64,000 nt of DNA, taken from positions 2,294,001 to 2,358,000 of the forward strand of contig NZ_CP147841.1 of NCBI RefSeq assembly GCF_037335815.1. Reading direction: 5' to 3'. This DNA is from Salinirubellus litoreus. GTDB lineage: Archaea > Halobacteriota > Halobacteria > Halobacteriales > Haloarculaceae. Position 1 is the first letter of the stretch. Each line of letters starts with the position of its first letter. Positions 8,104 through 17,014 of this stretch are shown piece by piece. The notes beneath the pieces are model-generated. The model was not told where the DNA came from and did not search any database. It saw nothing but the letters and a program-made list of their open reading frames with translations. Made by a program: the position numbers and the translations under genes.

Positions 8104-8639
8104 CGAACCGCGCGACTTGGTATTCAGGACGTGCTTCCGTGTCACGGCCCCGGTTCGGAACCTGTAACTGGTCTTCCCAAAACGCCTCCGCCGGTCTCTC
8201 GCGGAGGCCGGTAACAGCGAGAAGGGTGCTTGTTTCCTATCCACTCTCCCGAATAATTCGGAACGGACGACAGGATTACGAACCTGCCCACCGTGCCGAA
8301 CGGGAGTAGTTTCGACTCCTGACCGTGGTACCTCAAACCCGCAAGCGACCTGTTCTAAAAACCACCCTTATCTGCAAGGGATAATTCTTTTCATACAATA
8401 TTATAAACTACTGAACGGGACGACAGAGGTTGGGATTCACCCACTAACGCCTCTCCCCCCCCCATCCCACCGTCCCACTCCCTCCCCCTGCCGATTCCCC
8501 CCCGCTCCAGGTCACATTCGACCCATTGTCCGATTGATACCGCACAAGGCGACAGGGACAGCAAGAAAGACAGGGCGAGGTTCTTGCTTGTCAGGGCCCC
8601 TCTCTATTGGGGCCGGTTGTGACACTACTTCCGGGCGGT
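8104..8639. other. 536 bases without a gene
   Basis: The stretch contains an AT-rich patch (about 8376-8415, with TATA-like sequence) and a very C-rich patch with a long C run near 8455-8464. No open frame has a convincing composition. It looks like decaying DNA between the two palindromic repeats. Confidence 0.5.
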
Positions 8640-8714
8640 GGCCGGATTTGAACCAGGGAGGGCGTGCGTAGCGACCGAAGGGAGCGCACGTCCGACCGTG
8701 GTTCAATATCCGCC
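8640..8714. repeat. Imperfect palindromic repeat, copy 2
   Basis: This copy closely resembles copy 1: left arm GGCCGGATTTGAACC, inner arms GGGCGTGCG/CGCACGTCC, loop TAGCGACCGAAGGGA and right arm TGGTTCAATATCCGCC. Both copies continue with CCCGACCCAC. The TTCAAAT core recalls a tRNA T-arm, but no cloverleaf can be completed. It lies about 1 kb from copy 1. Confidence 0.8.
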
Positions 8715-8842
8715 CCGACCCACTCGTCTCCTTCCCGCTGACGAAGGACCGACCGTAGCGGGTCCTCGAAGGCGGTCTACTCGCCGTACCCATCGGGTCG
8801 GAACGTCGGGGTGGTCCGATCGCGTGACCGAGCGCCTCCCGG

Positions 8843-9193
8843 TTACTGAGAGACGGTCGCCTCGGGGGCCTGGAGATCGGTCGGCGACTCCCCCAGGGTC
8901 GCTCGGAGGTGGTCCGTACAGAGCCGTAGCGTCGCGTCCGTGAGCGCGTATTCGACCTCGTCCGGCCGGCCGTCGGTGTACTGGATCCGACAGTCGATGA
9001 GCGGGAGATGGTAGTGAACGGGCTCGGCGCAGACGGCGCAGTCGGTCTCGTTTCGCCAGACGTCGTCCCGGAAGACGGGATGAGGAGACGTCGACAGGCA
9101 CGAATCACACAGACCCCCGATCTCGACCCCGGTCAGGTCGTCGAGGACGACTCGGTCCAGCCCCGCCGTCTCGCCGCAGTTCAGGCAGTGCAT
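8843..9193 (-). CDS. Zinc-ribbon-type hypothetical protein
   Basis: The product is 116 residues from the ATG at 9193. It carries two CxxC pairs near the N-terminus (HCLNCGE at 2-8, LCDSCLS at 28-34) and a third (CAVCAEPVHYH at 52-62), followed by a Cys/His-containing helix (RLCTDHLRATL). This suggests two treble-clef or zinc-ribbon sites. The longer open frame upstream has no protein-like composition. The family looks haloarchaea-specific and I do not know a function. It may mark the right edge of the island. Confidence 0.75.
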   Translation of the reverse strand: MHCLNCGETAGLDRVVLDDLTGVEIGGLCDSCLSTSPHPVFRDDVWRNETDCAVCAEPVHYHLPLIDCRIQYTDGRPDEVEYALTDATLRLCTDHLRATLGESPTDLQAPEATVSQ

Positions 9194-9492
9194 CCGGACC
9201 TCCGGTGCGGAAAATCGGCCATTGTTTCCGGCTTCATGGGTGGCCGGATAAAGGTTCGCTCGGAATCGAGACGGAGTTTCGTCCCCTCGTCCTCGGTGGA
9301 GCGATCCGGTAGGCGGCGTGCCGGATCGACCAGGAGCGTCTCGCGGGCGTCCCGGGCGAGTCACAGTCGACGCTCCGATCGAGCGAGGGATCCGTCGCGA
9401 GTGTAGCGCTACCGGCGATCGCACGACTAGACGTCCGTAGCGCGTGTCACGCGTAGTCCCGGCTCCCGCCCGCCGCGGACGGCTCGGCAGAG

Positions 9493-9702
9493 GTGACGCG
9501 GCTCCCTCGGGATCGCTCTCGTTCGGTAGTGCCGCGAGACTCGTCGTCCAGGAGCCCCGAACTGGGCACCGCCATCGTCCCTCGGCGAGACGAGATCCTC
9601 ACGAGGGAGCACTTCGGAACAAGACCGTTCGACGACTACGAGCTGATCCCCCGACGCGACGACGTGCGGTGGGCCCTGGACTCGCGCTCCCCGCTCTACT
9701 GA
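9493..9702 (+). CDS. Small hypothetical protein
   Basis: The open frame has only GTG starts, at 9493 or 9529. The C-terminal 45 residues (ELGTAIVPRRDEILTREHFG, then PFDDYELIPRRDDVRWALD) have a composition like a real protein, while the N-terminal part is Arg/Ser-rich and may be untranslated. It faces the next gene tail to tail, with 10 bases between them. No family is recognised. Confidence 0.35.
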   Translation: MTRLPRDRSRSVVPRDSSSRSPELGTAIVPRRDEILTREHFGTRPFDDYELIPRRDDVRWALDSRSPLY

Positions 9703-9712
9703 TTCACTCCCC

Positions 9713-10363
9713 TCACGAGTAGTCCCGGCACGCGTCCTCCTCGACGTAGTAGCGTGCGAACGGATCCCCGTCCGTGTCCTTTCCCGTGTAGAGTTCGATC
9801 CACCGTCCCCCGCTGATGGTCATCGAACGCTCGCGCGTCTCCGTTCCGGAGATCGTGAACGTTCGGGGGAAGTTCGACTCCCAGTCGTCGGCCCCGTACA
9901 GCTCGGTCACCCGCTGGGTCCCGAGGACCTCGATCCGGTAGTAGATGTTCGCGGACCGCTTCGAGTCGCACTCGTGCCAGAACTCGACCCGCGGCCACCC
10001 TTCCGTGGAGGTCGGCGACGGGGTAGGGGATCCGAGGGAGGTCGACGGGGTAGGAGAGGTCGCCGAGTTCGCGCGCGGCGTGGGTGTCGGTGTCGGTGAT
10101 GCCGTCGGTATCGTCGCCGTCGGCGCTTGCGTACCCGTCGATCCGGCTGGGGTGGCTGTCGGTGATGTCGTCGGACCGGGAGTCGACGCGATACCTGGCG
10201 ACCCGGTCGCGCTGGCCGCTACCGTCTCCGACCCGGGGGCGGGCGTCGGCGTCCCGACGGAGGCGTCCGGACCCGCCCCGGACATGAGGCTGACGCTGAA
10301 GAAGAGGACCGCCAGTGCCACGATGAGGAGCACGAGATCGTAGTCCATGACGGATATTTTCAT
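9713..10363 (-). CDS. Membrane-anchored protein with Thr/Pro-rich linker
   Basis: The product is 216 residues from MKISVMDYD. One transmembrane helix lies at about residues 9-27 (LVLLIVALAVLFFSVSLMSG), followed by a low-complexity Thr/Pro/Ser/Ala linker (about 35-120) typical of glycosylated haloarchaeal surface proteins. The C-terminal globular part (about 122-216) contains VEFWHECDSKRSANIYYRIE and a second Cys near the end (EEDACRDYS), a possible disulfide. It is probably exposed outside the cell. No family is recognised. Confidence 0.75.
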   Translation of the reverse strand: MKISVMDYDLVLLIVALAVLFFSVSLMSGAGPDASVGTPTPAPGSETVAASATGSPGIASTPGPTTSPTATPAGSTGTQAPTATIPTASPTPTPTPRANSATSPTPSTSLGSPTPSPTSTEGWPRVEFWHECDSKRSANIYYRIEVLGTQRVTELYGADDWESNFPRTFTISGTETRERSMTISGGRWIELYTGKDTDGDPFARYYVEEDACRDYS

Positions 10364-10931
10364 CGGATTGTCTTGACATTTATGAACGGGGCCGGGGCGC
10401 GTGCCCCGCGGCGACGCGGTTCTACACACCCCGGCGGCCGGGCGTCCCGGGACGACGGTCACGCCCCGAGAGATCACCCGATGGTCGCCCGGCACCCACG
10501 TAGGCGCGGACGAGGGCGACCCCTCCCACCCCGTCGGTCGCGGTTCCCGCTCGTCGTCGACTACCCGACCGATGCCCGATGCCCGGCGCATCCAGCAGTC
10601 CGATCCTGTCCGATCGGGAGTGGTCGGCCCGCTCTCGTCCTCGCCCATCGACCGCCGCCGCGGCCGACTCGTCCCGATCCCGCGGTCGATACCGCTCGAA
10701 CGTCCGCCGGCGTTCCTCGGACACCGTGCTCGGAGACGTGCGTACACCGGTACGGCGTCGATCGCGAACTGTCGTCGTCAGTCCGGCGAAGCCACCCCCG
10801 TGGATGCCACGGCGGGTCGCCCCCGAGCGGTGGTCACTCTCCCGTCGCACCGGCCCGTCATCGGGTATCGCCTATCGTGACGGGACCACACAAGGGGAAC
10901 CGTGGGGTTCTCGATCCGGGCGTGGCCGGTG
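10364..10931. other. 568 bases without a convincing gene
   Basis: Long open frames exist on both strands only because stop codons are rare at this GC content. Their products are Arg/Ser/Pro-rich and not acidic. Nothing else was recognised. Confidence 0.5.
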
Positions 10932-11552
10932 CTACTCCACGAACGCGCGGATCCGCTTCAGGCTCTCGGGACCGACGCCGGAGACGGCGAGCACGTCCTC
11001 GTCGCTCGCGGTACGGACGTCCCTCGCGGTCACGAGACCCTGCATCCGGAGCCTTCCGGCGGTCGTGGGGCCGATACCGGCTATCTCCTCGAACCGGACT
11101 TCGGCCTCGGCGTCGTCACTCCCGTCGTCCTCGTCGTCCCGTTTCTCGCCGTTCTGTACCTCGCTGTTCGAGTCCTCGGTGTCGGTGGGAGCCGGCCCTT
11201 CGGCCACCCCACCGAGCAGGTCGAGCGCCTCCGTCAGCGCGTCGACCTTGTGCCTGGCCTTCCGGCCGGGCCGGGCCTCGTACTCGGCGAGCCGGTGTCT
11301 GAGCGCGTCGTACTGTCCGGCCTCGATAGGTGGGTCGGCGTCGTGCCGAGTGCGGTACCGGGTGCCGCAGTCCGATTCGAACGAGTCGCGTGGCAACAGC
11401 GTCGTGCTGCCCCGTTCGTCGCGGAGGAGGACGGTTCGGCTATCGGCGTAGATGACCTTCCGGAGGTCGCCGGTCCGCTGGTCCTCGACGACGAGTCCGA
11501 TTCGTATCTCGGTTCCCGCAGGGTTCGATGGGTCGAAGTTCGTCTGAGACAT
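10932..11552 (-). CDS. Helix-hairpin-helix protein
   Basis: The product is 206 residues from MSQTNFDPSNPAG. The N-terminal part (about 10-75) is a small beta-rich module (IRIGLVVEDQRTGDLRKVIY, TVLLRDERGSTTLLPRDSF), followed by a helical stretch, an acidic low-complexity linker (about 120-145) and a C-terminal pair of helix-hairpin-helix motifs (IAGIGPTTAGRLRMQG at ~150 and VSGVGPESLKRIRAF at ~185). Tandem HhH motifs usually bind the DNA backbone or mediate protein contacts. It is a single-gene unit of unknown role. Confidence 0.8.
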   Translation of the reverse strand: MSQTNFDPSNPAGTEIRIGLVVEDQRTGDLRKVIYADSRTVLLRDERGSTTLLPRDSFESDCGTRYRTRHDADPPIEAGQYDALRHRLAEYEARPGRKARHKVDALTEALDLLGGVAEGPAPTDTEDSNSEVQNGEKRDDEDDGSDDAEAEVRFEEIAGIGPTTAGRLRMQGLVTARDVRTASDEDVLAVSGVGPESLKRIRAFVE

Positions 11553-11908
11553 CTCGGGTCGGAAAGTGTGCCTGGTTGTTTCTCCGATCGGCACTCCTTC
11601 CCTCGAATAGGGGAGGGGCTGGAGCGGATTGTGTCTGTTGTTTTCGACACGCGAACGGGATCCACGCCGGGGCCCGCCTCACCACCCGAAGCCGGTCCCA
11701 CGGTACGCCGTTCCCCGCATCGCTCCCCGTGGGCCGATCGCTACGGCGTCCTGTGGTCGAGGCGGAACGTCGCCGCGAAAACCCGCTCGGAATCCGCACG
11801 TGCTACCGGGCGATCCCTCCCCCGGTGGTGCATCCCCAGTCCCTCGCCGCCGTGGAGCTATCGACTCCCGCCGAGCCCCCCGGCTCGGCGTCTCCCCCCG
11901 TTTTCCCC
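11553..11908. other. 356-base intergenic region
   Basis: No gene or repeat was recognised. The region upstream of 11552 should hold the promoter of the HhH gene. Confidence 0.4.
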
Positions 11909-12493
11909 CTATGTCTCCACCGCACTCCGGCCGCTATCCCGCGATTCGAGACGCTCCCGGTGGAGCGCGAGACGGCGATCCAGCCGCTCGATGTCACGCT
12001 CGAGGCCGGCGAACGTCTCGCTCGCCCCGAGCTCCTCCCGCGAGAGTTCCAGCCGCAGGACGTTCCGGCGGACGCGCTTGGCCGAGAGCTCCTGACGGAG
12101 CGCCTCGTGGCCCTCCACCGAGAGCAACAGCCCGACGGCCCGCAGCAGCGCCCCCTCCGAGACCGGCTCGGTGAGGTAGTCGTCGAACCCCCGTTCGACG
12201 ACGTCGAGGTCCGGTCGTCGGTCGGTGACGAGCGTGACCGGGCAATCGACCCCCGCGTCGCGGATCGAGACCAGGACGAAGTCGTCCGAGAGCGCCGACG
12301 CGCGGCGACTCAGGACGACCGCGTCGATGGCGTCGGGGTCCCCCCGAAGCGTCTCGACGGCAGCCTCGCCCTCGTGTTCGGCCTGGACCTCGTAGCGCCC
12401 GGCGAGCCAGCCGCCGTAGCGGTCTGCCACCGCCGGGTCGTCGCCGACGACCAGTACCGTGGGGCGTCCGTCGAGTCCTCGTTCCCCTGCCAT
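11909..12493 (-). CDS. HalX-domain response regulator
   Basis: The product is 194 residues from MAGERGLDG. A receiver domain covers about residues 10-118: TVLVVGDDP holds the acidic pocket, DAVVLSRR sits at the position of the phospho-acceptor strand, and DYLTEPVS carries the usual switch region. In place of the expected Asp at the end of beta-3 the sequence reads VVLSRR, so the phosphorylation site may be altered. The C-terminal ~70 residues (LRQELSAKRVRRNVLRLELS, then a coiled-coil helix) match the HalX domain common after haloarchaeal receivers. No histidine kinase is adjacent. Confidence 0.8.
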   Translation of the reverse strand: MAGERGLDGRPTVLVVGDDPAVADRYGGWLAGRYEVQAEHEGEAAVETLRGDPDAIDAVVLSRRASALSDDFVLVSIRDAGVDCPVTLVTDRRPDLDVVERGFDDYLTEPVSEGALLRAVGLLLSVEGHEALRQELSAKRVRRNVLRLELSREELGASETFAGLERDIERLDRRLALHRERLESRDSGRSAVET

Positions 12494-12815
12494 CGATTCC
12501 CCCTTCGCGGTCGCCACCCATAACCTCCCGACAGCGTTCTCTCGCGGTGAAAAGGTCCGCCCGACGGCCCGGATTCTTCTATCGATTCTCTGTTAGATCC
12601 GGGACGACGCGGAGTATAGCGGCGTGACGAGAGGGCGCAGCGCGGGCGACGAGGTCCTCTCGCTCTGACGCGCGTGGGAGGGCCGTCGGAACGGCGTATC
12701 GACTCGGAGCCCGTCACACGCCCCGACCCCGGTCGTGTCCACGTCGATCCGGCTCGTCGAAGGGGCGTTGACGCTGGTCGCCGCGCCACTGGTGTCCGCG
12801 CCCGGCCCCGCCGAC
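12494..12815. other. 322-base intergenic region
   Basis: No supported gene, repeat or RNA was seen between the HalX gene and the YdjM-like gene. Confidence 0.4.
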
Positions 12816-13436
12816 CTACCGTTCGTCCGCGGTCAGGAACCGCTCGGGGACGAACGGTCGGACGCTCGCGGGCAGGCTCGCGGCGAGCCGTTCGGAGACG
12901 GCCGCCACCCGACGCCGGAGGGCGACCCACACGACGGAGATGGCGAGGATGCCGAGCAGACCCGTCCGAACGGATGGATCACCGCCGAAGACGACGAACG
13001 CGGGGACGCTCAGAACCCCCGCGAGCAGGAGGTCCTCCGGGGCTCCGTCGTAGGGGACCCACCGCCTCGGCGGGAGCCAGCGCCCGTTCAGGTGGTCGTA
13101 GACCGCCCGCTCGGAGTTCCCCTCCCAGGGCCTGAGTTCGAGCCCGCCGCCGAAGGCGTCCATGACCGAGTGGACCGCCGCTCCGAGGAGGAACAGGGCG
13201 GCGGCGATCACGACCGGGATCGGGGAGGTCGCGGCGACGACGAGCGCGACGGTGACGGCCGCCCAGTAGTAGGCGGGGTAGTGGAGCGTCCGCCGGTGGC
13301 CGGCGTAGATGTCGAGGTCGGGAAAGACGCTCCCCGCGACGGCGGCGGCGAGCACGGCCGGGGCGGTCTCGGGGAGGACCACCGCCGCCGCGGCTGCTAT
13401 GGCCGCACCGACGAGCGCGTGGGTCGTCGCCATCAT
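12816..13436 (-). CDS. YdjM-like membrane-bound metal-dependent hydrolase (DUF457)
   Basis: The product is about 206 residues. It starts MMATTHALVGAAIAAAA, where THALVG carries the first conserved His. VFPDLDIYAGHRRTLHYP (about 38-55) has the PDLD/HRxxxH signature of the YdjM/DUF457 family, and a further conserved His lies in AAVHSVMDAFGG (~85). Four to five hydrophobic helices place it in the membrane. Family members are predicted zinc-dependent membrane hydrolases of unclear substrate. Two adjacent ATG codons (13436, 13433) are equally possible starts. Confidence 0.8.
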   Translation of the reverse strand: MMATTHALVGAAIAAAAAVVLPETAPAVLAAAVAGSVFPDLDIYAGHRRTLHYPAYYWAAVTVALVVAATSPIPVVIAAALFLLGAAVHSVMDAFGGGLELRPWEGNSERAVYDHLNGRWLPPRRWVPYDGAPEDLLLAGVLSVPAFVVFGGDPSVRTGLLGILAISVVWVALRRRVAAVSERLAASLPASVRPFVPERFLTADER

Positions 13437-13563
13437 CAACCACTCGTAGGCGGTCGCGATACTTACGCTAAACGGGTGATTCGATAACGTCCCCCGATGG
13501 GCGCGAGCCTCCTCCACGCGAGGCCCGCCGGGAGGGATCGACGCGGCCGACGTGCCGGGCCGG

Positions 13564-14310
13564 TCAGGGGTCGAACGCCTCCGCGGATCGGTAGACCATC
13601 CGCATCGGGAGGCCCTCGGGGTCGGTCGGCGGGTCCTCCGGGAGCGAGCGGAGTTCGCCCTCGCCCGGGCGGACGGTGAGCGCGAGTGCCGTCGCGTCGA
13701 GCACGTCCGCTACGGCCACCTCGTGCCCGCCCGTCGCCTCCGCGGCGGCCACCACGTCGACGGGCGCGTTCGAGTCGAACGCCGCGAGCGTCCGCAGGCG
13801 CTCGGCGTAGCCCGCCGCCGTCCGCCCGTCGTACTCGAGCGGCTCGCCGCGGAACGCCCGGAAGCAGAGCTCGGGGTGTGCCTCGACCACGATCGGGGGG
13901 GCCTCCGGGATAGCCGAGAGCAGTTCGTCGACCTCCGCGACGGCCCCGGCGTCGGCGAACGCCTCGCGGGTGAGCCCGCGCCCGGCCTTGCGCTCGTTGA
14001 CGCGGCTGGCCGTCTGGTAGCGCTGTTTCCGCGTCGCCTCCCTGACGGGGGCGTCGTAGATGGCCGACCGGCGCGGGCCGAGCAGTTCGCGGGCGAGTCG
14101 CTCGGGCGGTCGGGGCTCCTCCCCCCGCTCGTGGAGGCCGACCGGGACCGGGACGGCGATGCGGTCGGCCGAGTCCTCGTAACGGCCCCAGAGCGCCCCG
14201 AACTCGTCGAACACCCCGGCGTGGTCGAACCCGTCCGCCACGTGGACGACGGCGACCCAGCCGTCCGCACAGAGCCCGGTCCCGACGAACGTCGTCGCCT
14301 CGACTGACAC
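13564..14310 (-). CDS. DUF429 family protein (predicted RNase H-like nuclease)
   Basis: The product is 248 residues from a GTG at 14310. FVGTGLCADGWVAVV (about 8-22) is the first RNase-H-like strand pair, ADRIAVPVPVGL is the second acidic strand, RARE/YQTASRVN marks the family core (about 95-105), and VVEAHPELCFRAF (~142) with a C-terminal DVLDATALALTV (~205) supplies the conserved His, Glu and Asp positions. DUF429 proteins are predicted to share the RNase H fold, but no substrate is established. It forms a single-gene transcription unit, divergent from the next gene. Confidence 0.85.
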   Translation of the reverse strand: MSVEATTFVGTGLCADGWVAVVHVADGFDHAGVFDEFGALWGRYEDSADRIAVPVPVGLHERGEEPRPPERLARELLGPRRSAIYDAPVREATRKQRYQTASRVNERKAGRGLTREAFADAGAVAEVDELLSAIPEAPPIVVEAHPELCFRAFRGEPLEYDGRTAAGYAERLRTLAAFDSNAPVDVVAAAEATGGHEVAVADVLDATALALTVRPGEGELRSLPEDPPTDPEGLPMRMVYRSAEAFDP

Positions 14311-14476
14311 ACCCGACCCGAGTCGTCCCGCCGCCCTATAACCATCGCCGCTTCGCGGGTCGACGAGTCGGCCCCAGGCTCGTGTCGAGGGGCTTTCCGA
14401 ACGACGCGGACGGTGTGTTCAGCGGGTGAACACGCCCTCTCCCCATTAAGTGCAGAGGAGTAGTAGGTGAAACCGA

Positions 14477-15103
14477 ATGCCGACCACCGACACCACTCCT
14501 CCGACGCGAACGGGGATCGGCGGGGACGACGACACCGGGTTCGCGGGCGAGAACGTGCTGGTACTCGCGTCCGCCGACGGCAGCAGGGTAGCGGAGTACT
14601 GCTCCGAGCGTCTCGATCGACGGGACGCACCCTCGCCGAACGCGCTGCTGGTCTCCCTCGACGAGTCGCCCGACCGGCGCTTCGACGCGGTCGTCAGACA
14701 CGGTTCCGGCCGACCCGCCGGCGTAGCCGTCGTGGGCTGTGACGGGGCGCGCAGTGCGGCCGCCACCTCGGCCGGGACCGGTCACGGGCCGGGCCTGGCA
14801 CCGGGACCGTGGGTCGCGACGGTCGGTTCGCCCGCCGACCTGACGGGGCTCGGGGTGCGCATCCGGCAGGCACTCTCGAACTGGGAGCACGACGACACGC
14901 CGATCGAGGTCTGTTTCCACGACCTCGATACCCTCCTCGGCCACGTCGACGACCGCGCCGCGTTCCGGTTCTGTCACGCCGTCACCCGACACGTCCGGTC
15001 GGTCGGTGCGACCTCGCACTTCCACCTCGACCCGGACGCCGTGAGCGAGCGGACGCTGAACACGCTCCGGCCGCTGTTCGACCGGGTCGAGGACCGTCGG
15101 TAG
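14477..15103 (+). CDS. DUF7504-like haloarchaeal protein
   Basis: The product is 208 residues. After a disordered N-terminus, FAGENVLVLASADG (about 22-35) and ALLVSLDESPDRRFDAV resemble a KaiC/RecA-like fold that has lost its Walker A motif. VEVCFHDLDTLL (~142) matches the region that carries Walker B in KaiC proteins. RFCHAVTRHVRSVGATSHFHLDP follows in the usual order of this haloarchaeal family (DUF7504 as I recall it). A regulatory, non-enzymatic role is possible. A sequence with cattaagt about 30 bases upstream of the ATG may be its TATA region. Confidence 0.7.
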   Translation: MPTTDTTPPTRTGIGGDDDTGFAGENVLVLASADGSRVAEYCSERLDRRDAPSPNALLVSLDESPDRRFDAVVRHGSGRPAGVAVVGCDGARSAAATSAGTGHGPGLAPGPWVATVGSPADLTGLGVRIRQALSNWEHDDTPIEVCFHDLDTLLGHVDDRAAFRFCHAVTRHVRSVGATSHFHLDPDAVSERTLNTLRPLFDRVEDRR

Positions 15104-15238
15104 CGGAGAAGCCGCACGACCCGGTAGCCCGTCGGCGTTCGTCCCCGTTCTCGCTTCCGTTCTCGTCGTCGCTTTCGTCGCTCCGCCCGCTACCAGACGG
15201 TGGCGAGGACCGAGTCACGGTTCGGACGGGTGGTCGGG

Positions 15239-15973
15239 CTACTCGACCGGAGCGCGGTCCGTCACCGGTTCGTCGAGCACCACCGGTACGCCCCGTTCGG
15301 CGACGTCGGCACAGAACGCGGGCGCGTCGGTCTCCAGCATCTCGAACGTGTCGTAGTGGATCGGGAGCACGAGGTCGGGGTCGAGGTCCTCGGCCAGCGC
15401 CGCCGCCTGGTGGCGGTCTATCGTCACCGTCCCGGCGATGGTCGGACAGAACAGCGAGACGTCGAGTTCGCTGTGGCCCTCGAGGACGTCCGAATCGCCG
15501 GTCCAGAACACGCTGACCTCCCGTCCCCAGGCGCCCGGAACGGTGAGGTGGTAGCCACAGCCGAACCCCTCCGGGTGGACGGGCTCGCCGTTGTCGCGGA
15601 GGTGTTCGCCGTCGGGGTGGTTGTACGCGGGGAACGTCCTGACGACGACGTCGCCGACGGCGAAGTCGGCCTCGTCGTCGACGATCCGGACGTCGCCGGG
15701 CAGGTCGCTCGGCCGTTCGACGTCGCGGTCGATGCGGTGGGTGTTCACGCCCTCGTAGACGACGATCGTCGTGTCCTCGTTCGCCACCCGCCGGATGCCG
15801 TCGCTATCGTAGTGGTGGTCGTGGGTCACGCAGACGAGGTCCGCGTCGTGGGGTTCGTAGCCGTCGAGCACGCCGTACCGGCCGGGATCGGTGTACGCCA
15901 CCGTCTCGGCCCCCTCGATGCGGAGGGTCGCGTAGCCCAGCCAGGAGGCGAGCAGGCCGTCGTGTCTGATCAT
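15239..15973 (-). CDS. MBL-fold metal-dependent hydrolase (UlaG-like)
   Basis: The product is 244 residues from MIRHDGLLASWLG. It shows the metallo-beta-lactamase order of the UlaG group: VTHDHHYDSDG (about 50-60) replaces the usual HxHxDH with H-D-H-H-Y-D, FPAYNH (~115), FWTGDSD with metal Asp (~155) and LPIHYDTFEM with the last His (~205). It probably hydrolyses a phosphoester or lactone in the cytoplasm. It is the last gene of the minus-strand row containing the TIM-barrel, UbiA and TatD genes, separated by 134 bases, so membership in that operon is uncertain. Confidence 0.8.
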   Translation of the reverse strand: MIRHDGLLASWLGYATLRIEGAETVAYTDPGRYGVLDGYEPHDADLVCVTHDHHYDSDGIRRVANEDTTIVVYEGVNTHRIDRDVERPSDLPGDVRIVDDEADFAVGDVVVRTFPAYNHPDGEHLRDNGEPVHPEGFGCGYHLTVPGAWGREVSVFWTGDSDVLEGHSELDVSLFCPTIAGTVTIDRHQAAALAEDLDPDLVLPIHYDTFEMLETDAPAFCADVAERGVPVVLDEPVTDRAPVE

Positions 15974-16107
15974 ATCTGTCACGTCCCACGCGAACCGTCT
16001 CAAAGGTAGCGGTCGGACGTACCGTCCCGCCGATGCGGGAGGCTCGGACCCAGGATCGGGACCGGAGCCGACCGGGTAGGCAGTCGTCCCCGGGCTCCGA
16101 GCGACGC

Positions 16108-16959
16108 TCAGTCGACGTACGGTTCGAGCGCCTCGCGGGCCTCGCGGGCCGCCCGGTCGGGTTCGTCGGGGTAGGTGTACAGCTCCAGCGTCGCGAACCC
16201 GTCGTAGCCGACGTCCTCGAGCGCCTCGAACACCGGCTCGAAATCGAGATCCCCCTCGCCGGGAATGCGGTGGTAGTGTTTCCCGCGTACCCCGCCGACG
16301 ATGTCCTCGAGGTGGACGCCGGTGATGTGGCCCGCGCAGCGCCGGACGCTCTCGGCGGGGTCCTCCCCGTAGACGGCCGCGTGGCCGACGTCGAGGTTGA
16401 CCCCCAGCGAGTCGCGGCCGACCTCCTCGATCAGCGCGAGCACCTCGTCGGTGCACTCGATCAGGAGTTCGGGTTCGAACTCGATGCCGACGTCGACGCC
16501 TGCGGCCTCGGCGTGGTCGAGTATCCCGTGGAGCGAGTCGAGGAGGTACTCCCGGGCCCGCTCGGGAGGGTTCCCGGGGAGCGGTCGGCCGGTCGCGACG
16601 CAGACGGCCGGGGCACCCACCGCCGCGGCGAGGTCGATGGCACCCTTCGTGTACTCGATCCGTCGGGCCCGGTCCTCCTCGTTCGCGGTGACGATGCTCG
16701 GCTCGAAGAACGCCGACGGGGGGGCGTCGTCGTAGTAGCCCATCGCGGTGTTCGCGTTGACGTTCGACACCGCCAGATCAGTCTCGCCGAGAACGTCCGC
16801 GAGCGCCTCGCGGTCCGCCCCGTCGAACTCGGGGACGAACGCGTGCGGGGCGTCGGCCAGCAGTTCCACGCCGTCGTAGCCGTGATCGGCGATTCGATCG
16901 ACGGCCTCGGGGAGGGAGAATCGGGTGTAGGCGTTCGTGGCGAAGGCGAGATCGACCAT
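16108..16959 (-). CDS. Xylose-isomerase-like TIM-barrel protein (EboE-like), copy 1
   Basis: The product is 283 residues. It starts MVDLAFATNAYTRFSLPEA, with YDGVELLADAPHAF after the first helix. GIEFEPELLIE (~155), VNLDVGHAAVYGED (~195), ITGVHLEDIVGG (~220) and FATLELYTY (~262) supply the Glu/Asp/His metal ligands of the sugar phosphate isomerase/epimerase and AP-endonuclease-2 superfamily. It is clearly paralogous to the protein at 17986-18816. In bacterial ebo clusters the comparable protein is EboE. The substrate is unknown. It lies 55 bases downstream of the UbiA gene. Confidence 0.85.
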   Translation of the reverse strand: MVDLAFATNAYTRFSLPEAVDRIADHGYDGVELLADAPHAFVPEFDGADREALADVLGETDLAVSNVNANTAMGYYDDAPPSAFFEPSIVTANEEDRARRIEYTKGAIDLAAAVGAPAVCVATGRPLPGNPPERAREYLLDSLHGILDHAEAAGVDVGIEFEPELLIECTDEVLALIEEVGRDSLGVNLDVGHAAVYGEDPAESVRRCAGHITGVHLEDIVGGVRGKHYHRIPGEGDLDFEPVFEALEDVGYDGFATLELYTYPDEPDRAAREAREALEPYVD

Positions 16960-17014
16960 GGCGGACGCACGGCGACCGGCGTCAAGTCGCTTTCCCCGGG
17001 CCGCGACGACCCTA

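Noticed and set aside
8634..8720. A possible tRNA gene suggested by the TTCAAAT T-loop-like core
   Set aside because: No acceptor, D or anticodon stems can be formed around it; the sequence is better explained as a palindromic repeat with a second copy.
15804..16456. An N-terminal extension of the MBL-fold protein in frame upstream of 15973
   Set aside because: The upstream product is Arg-rich and overlaps the TIM-barrel gene in another frame; the ATG at 15973 gives a normal family start.
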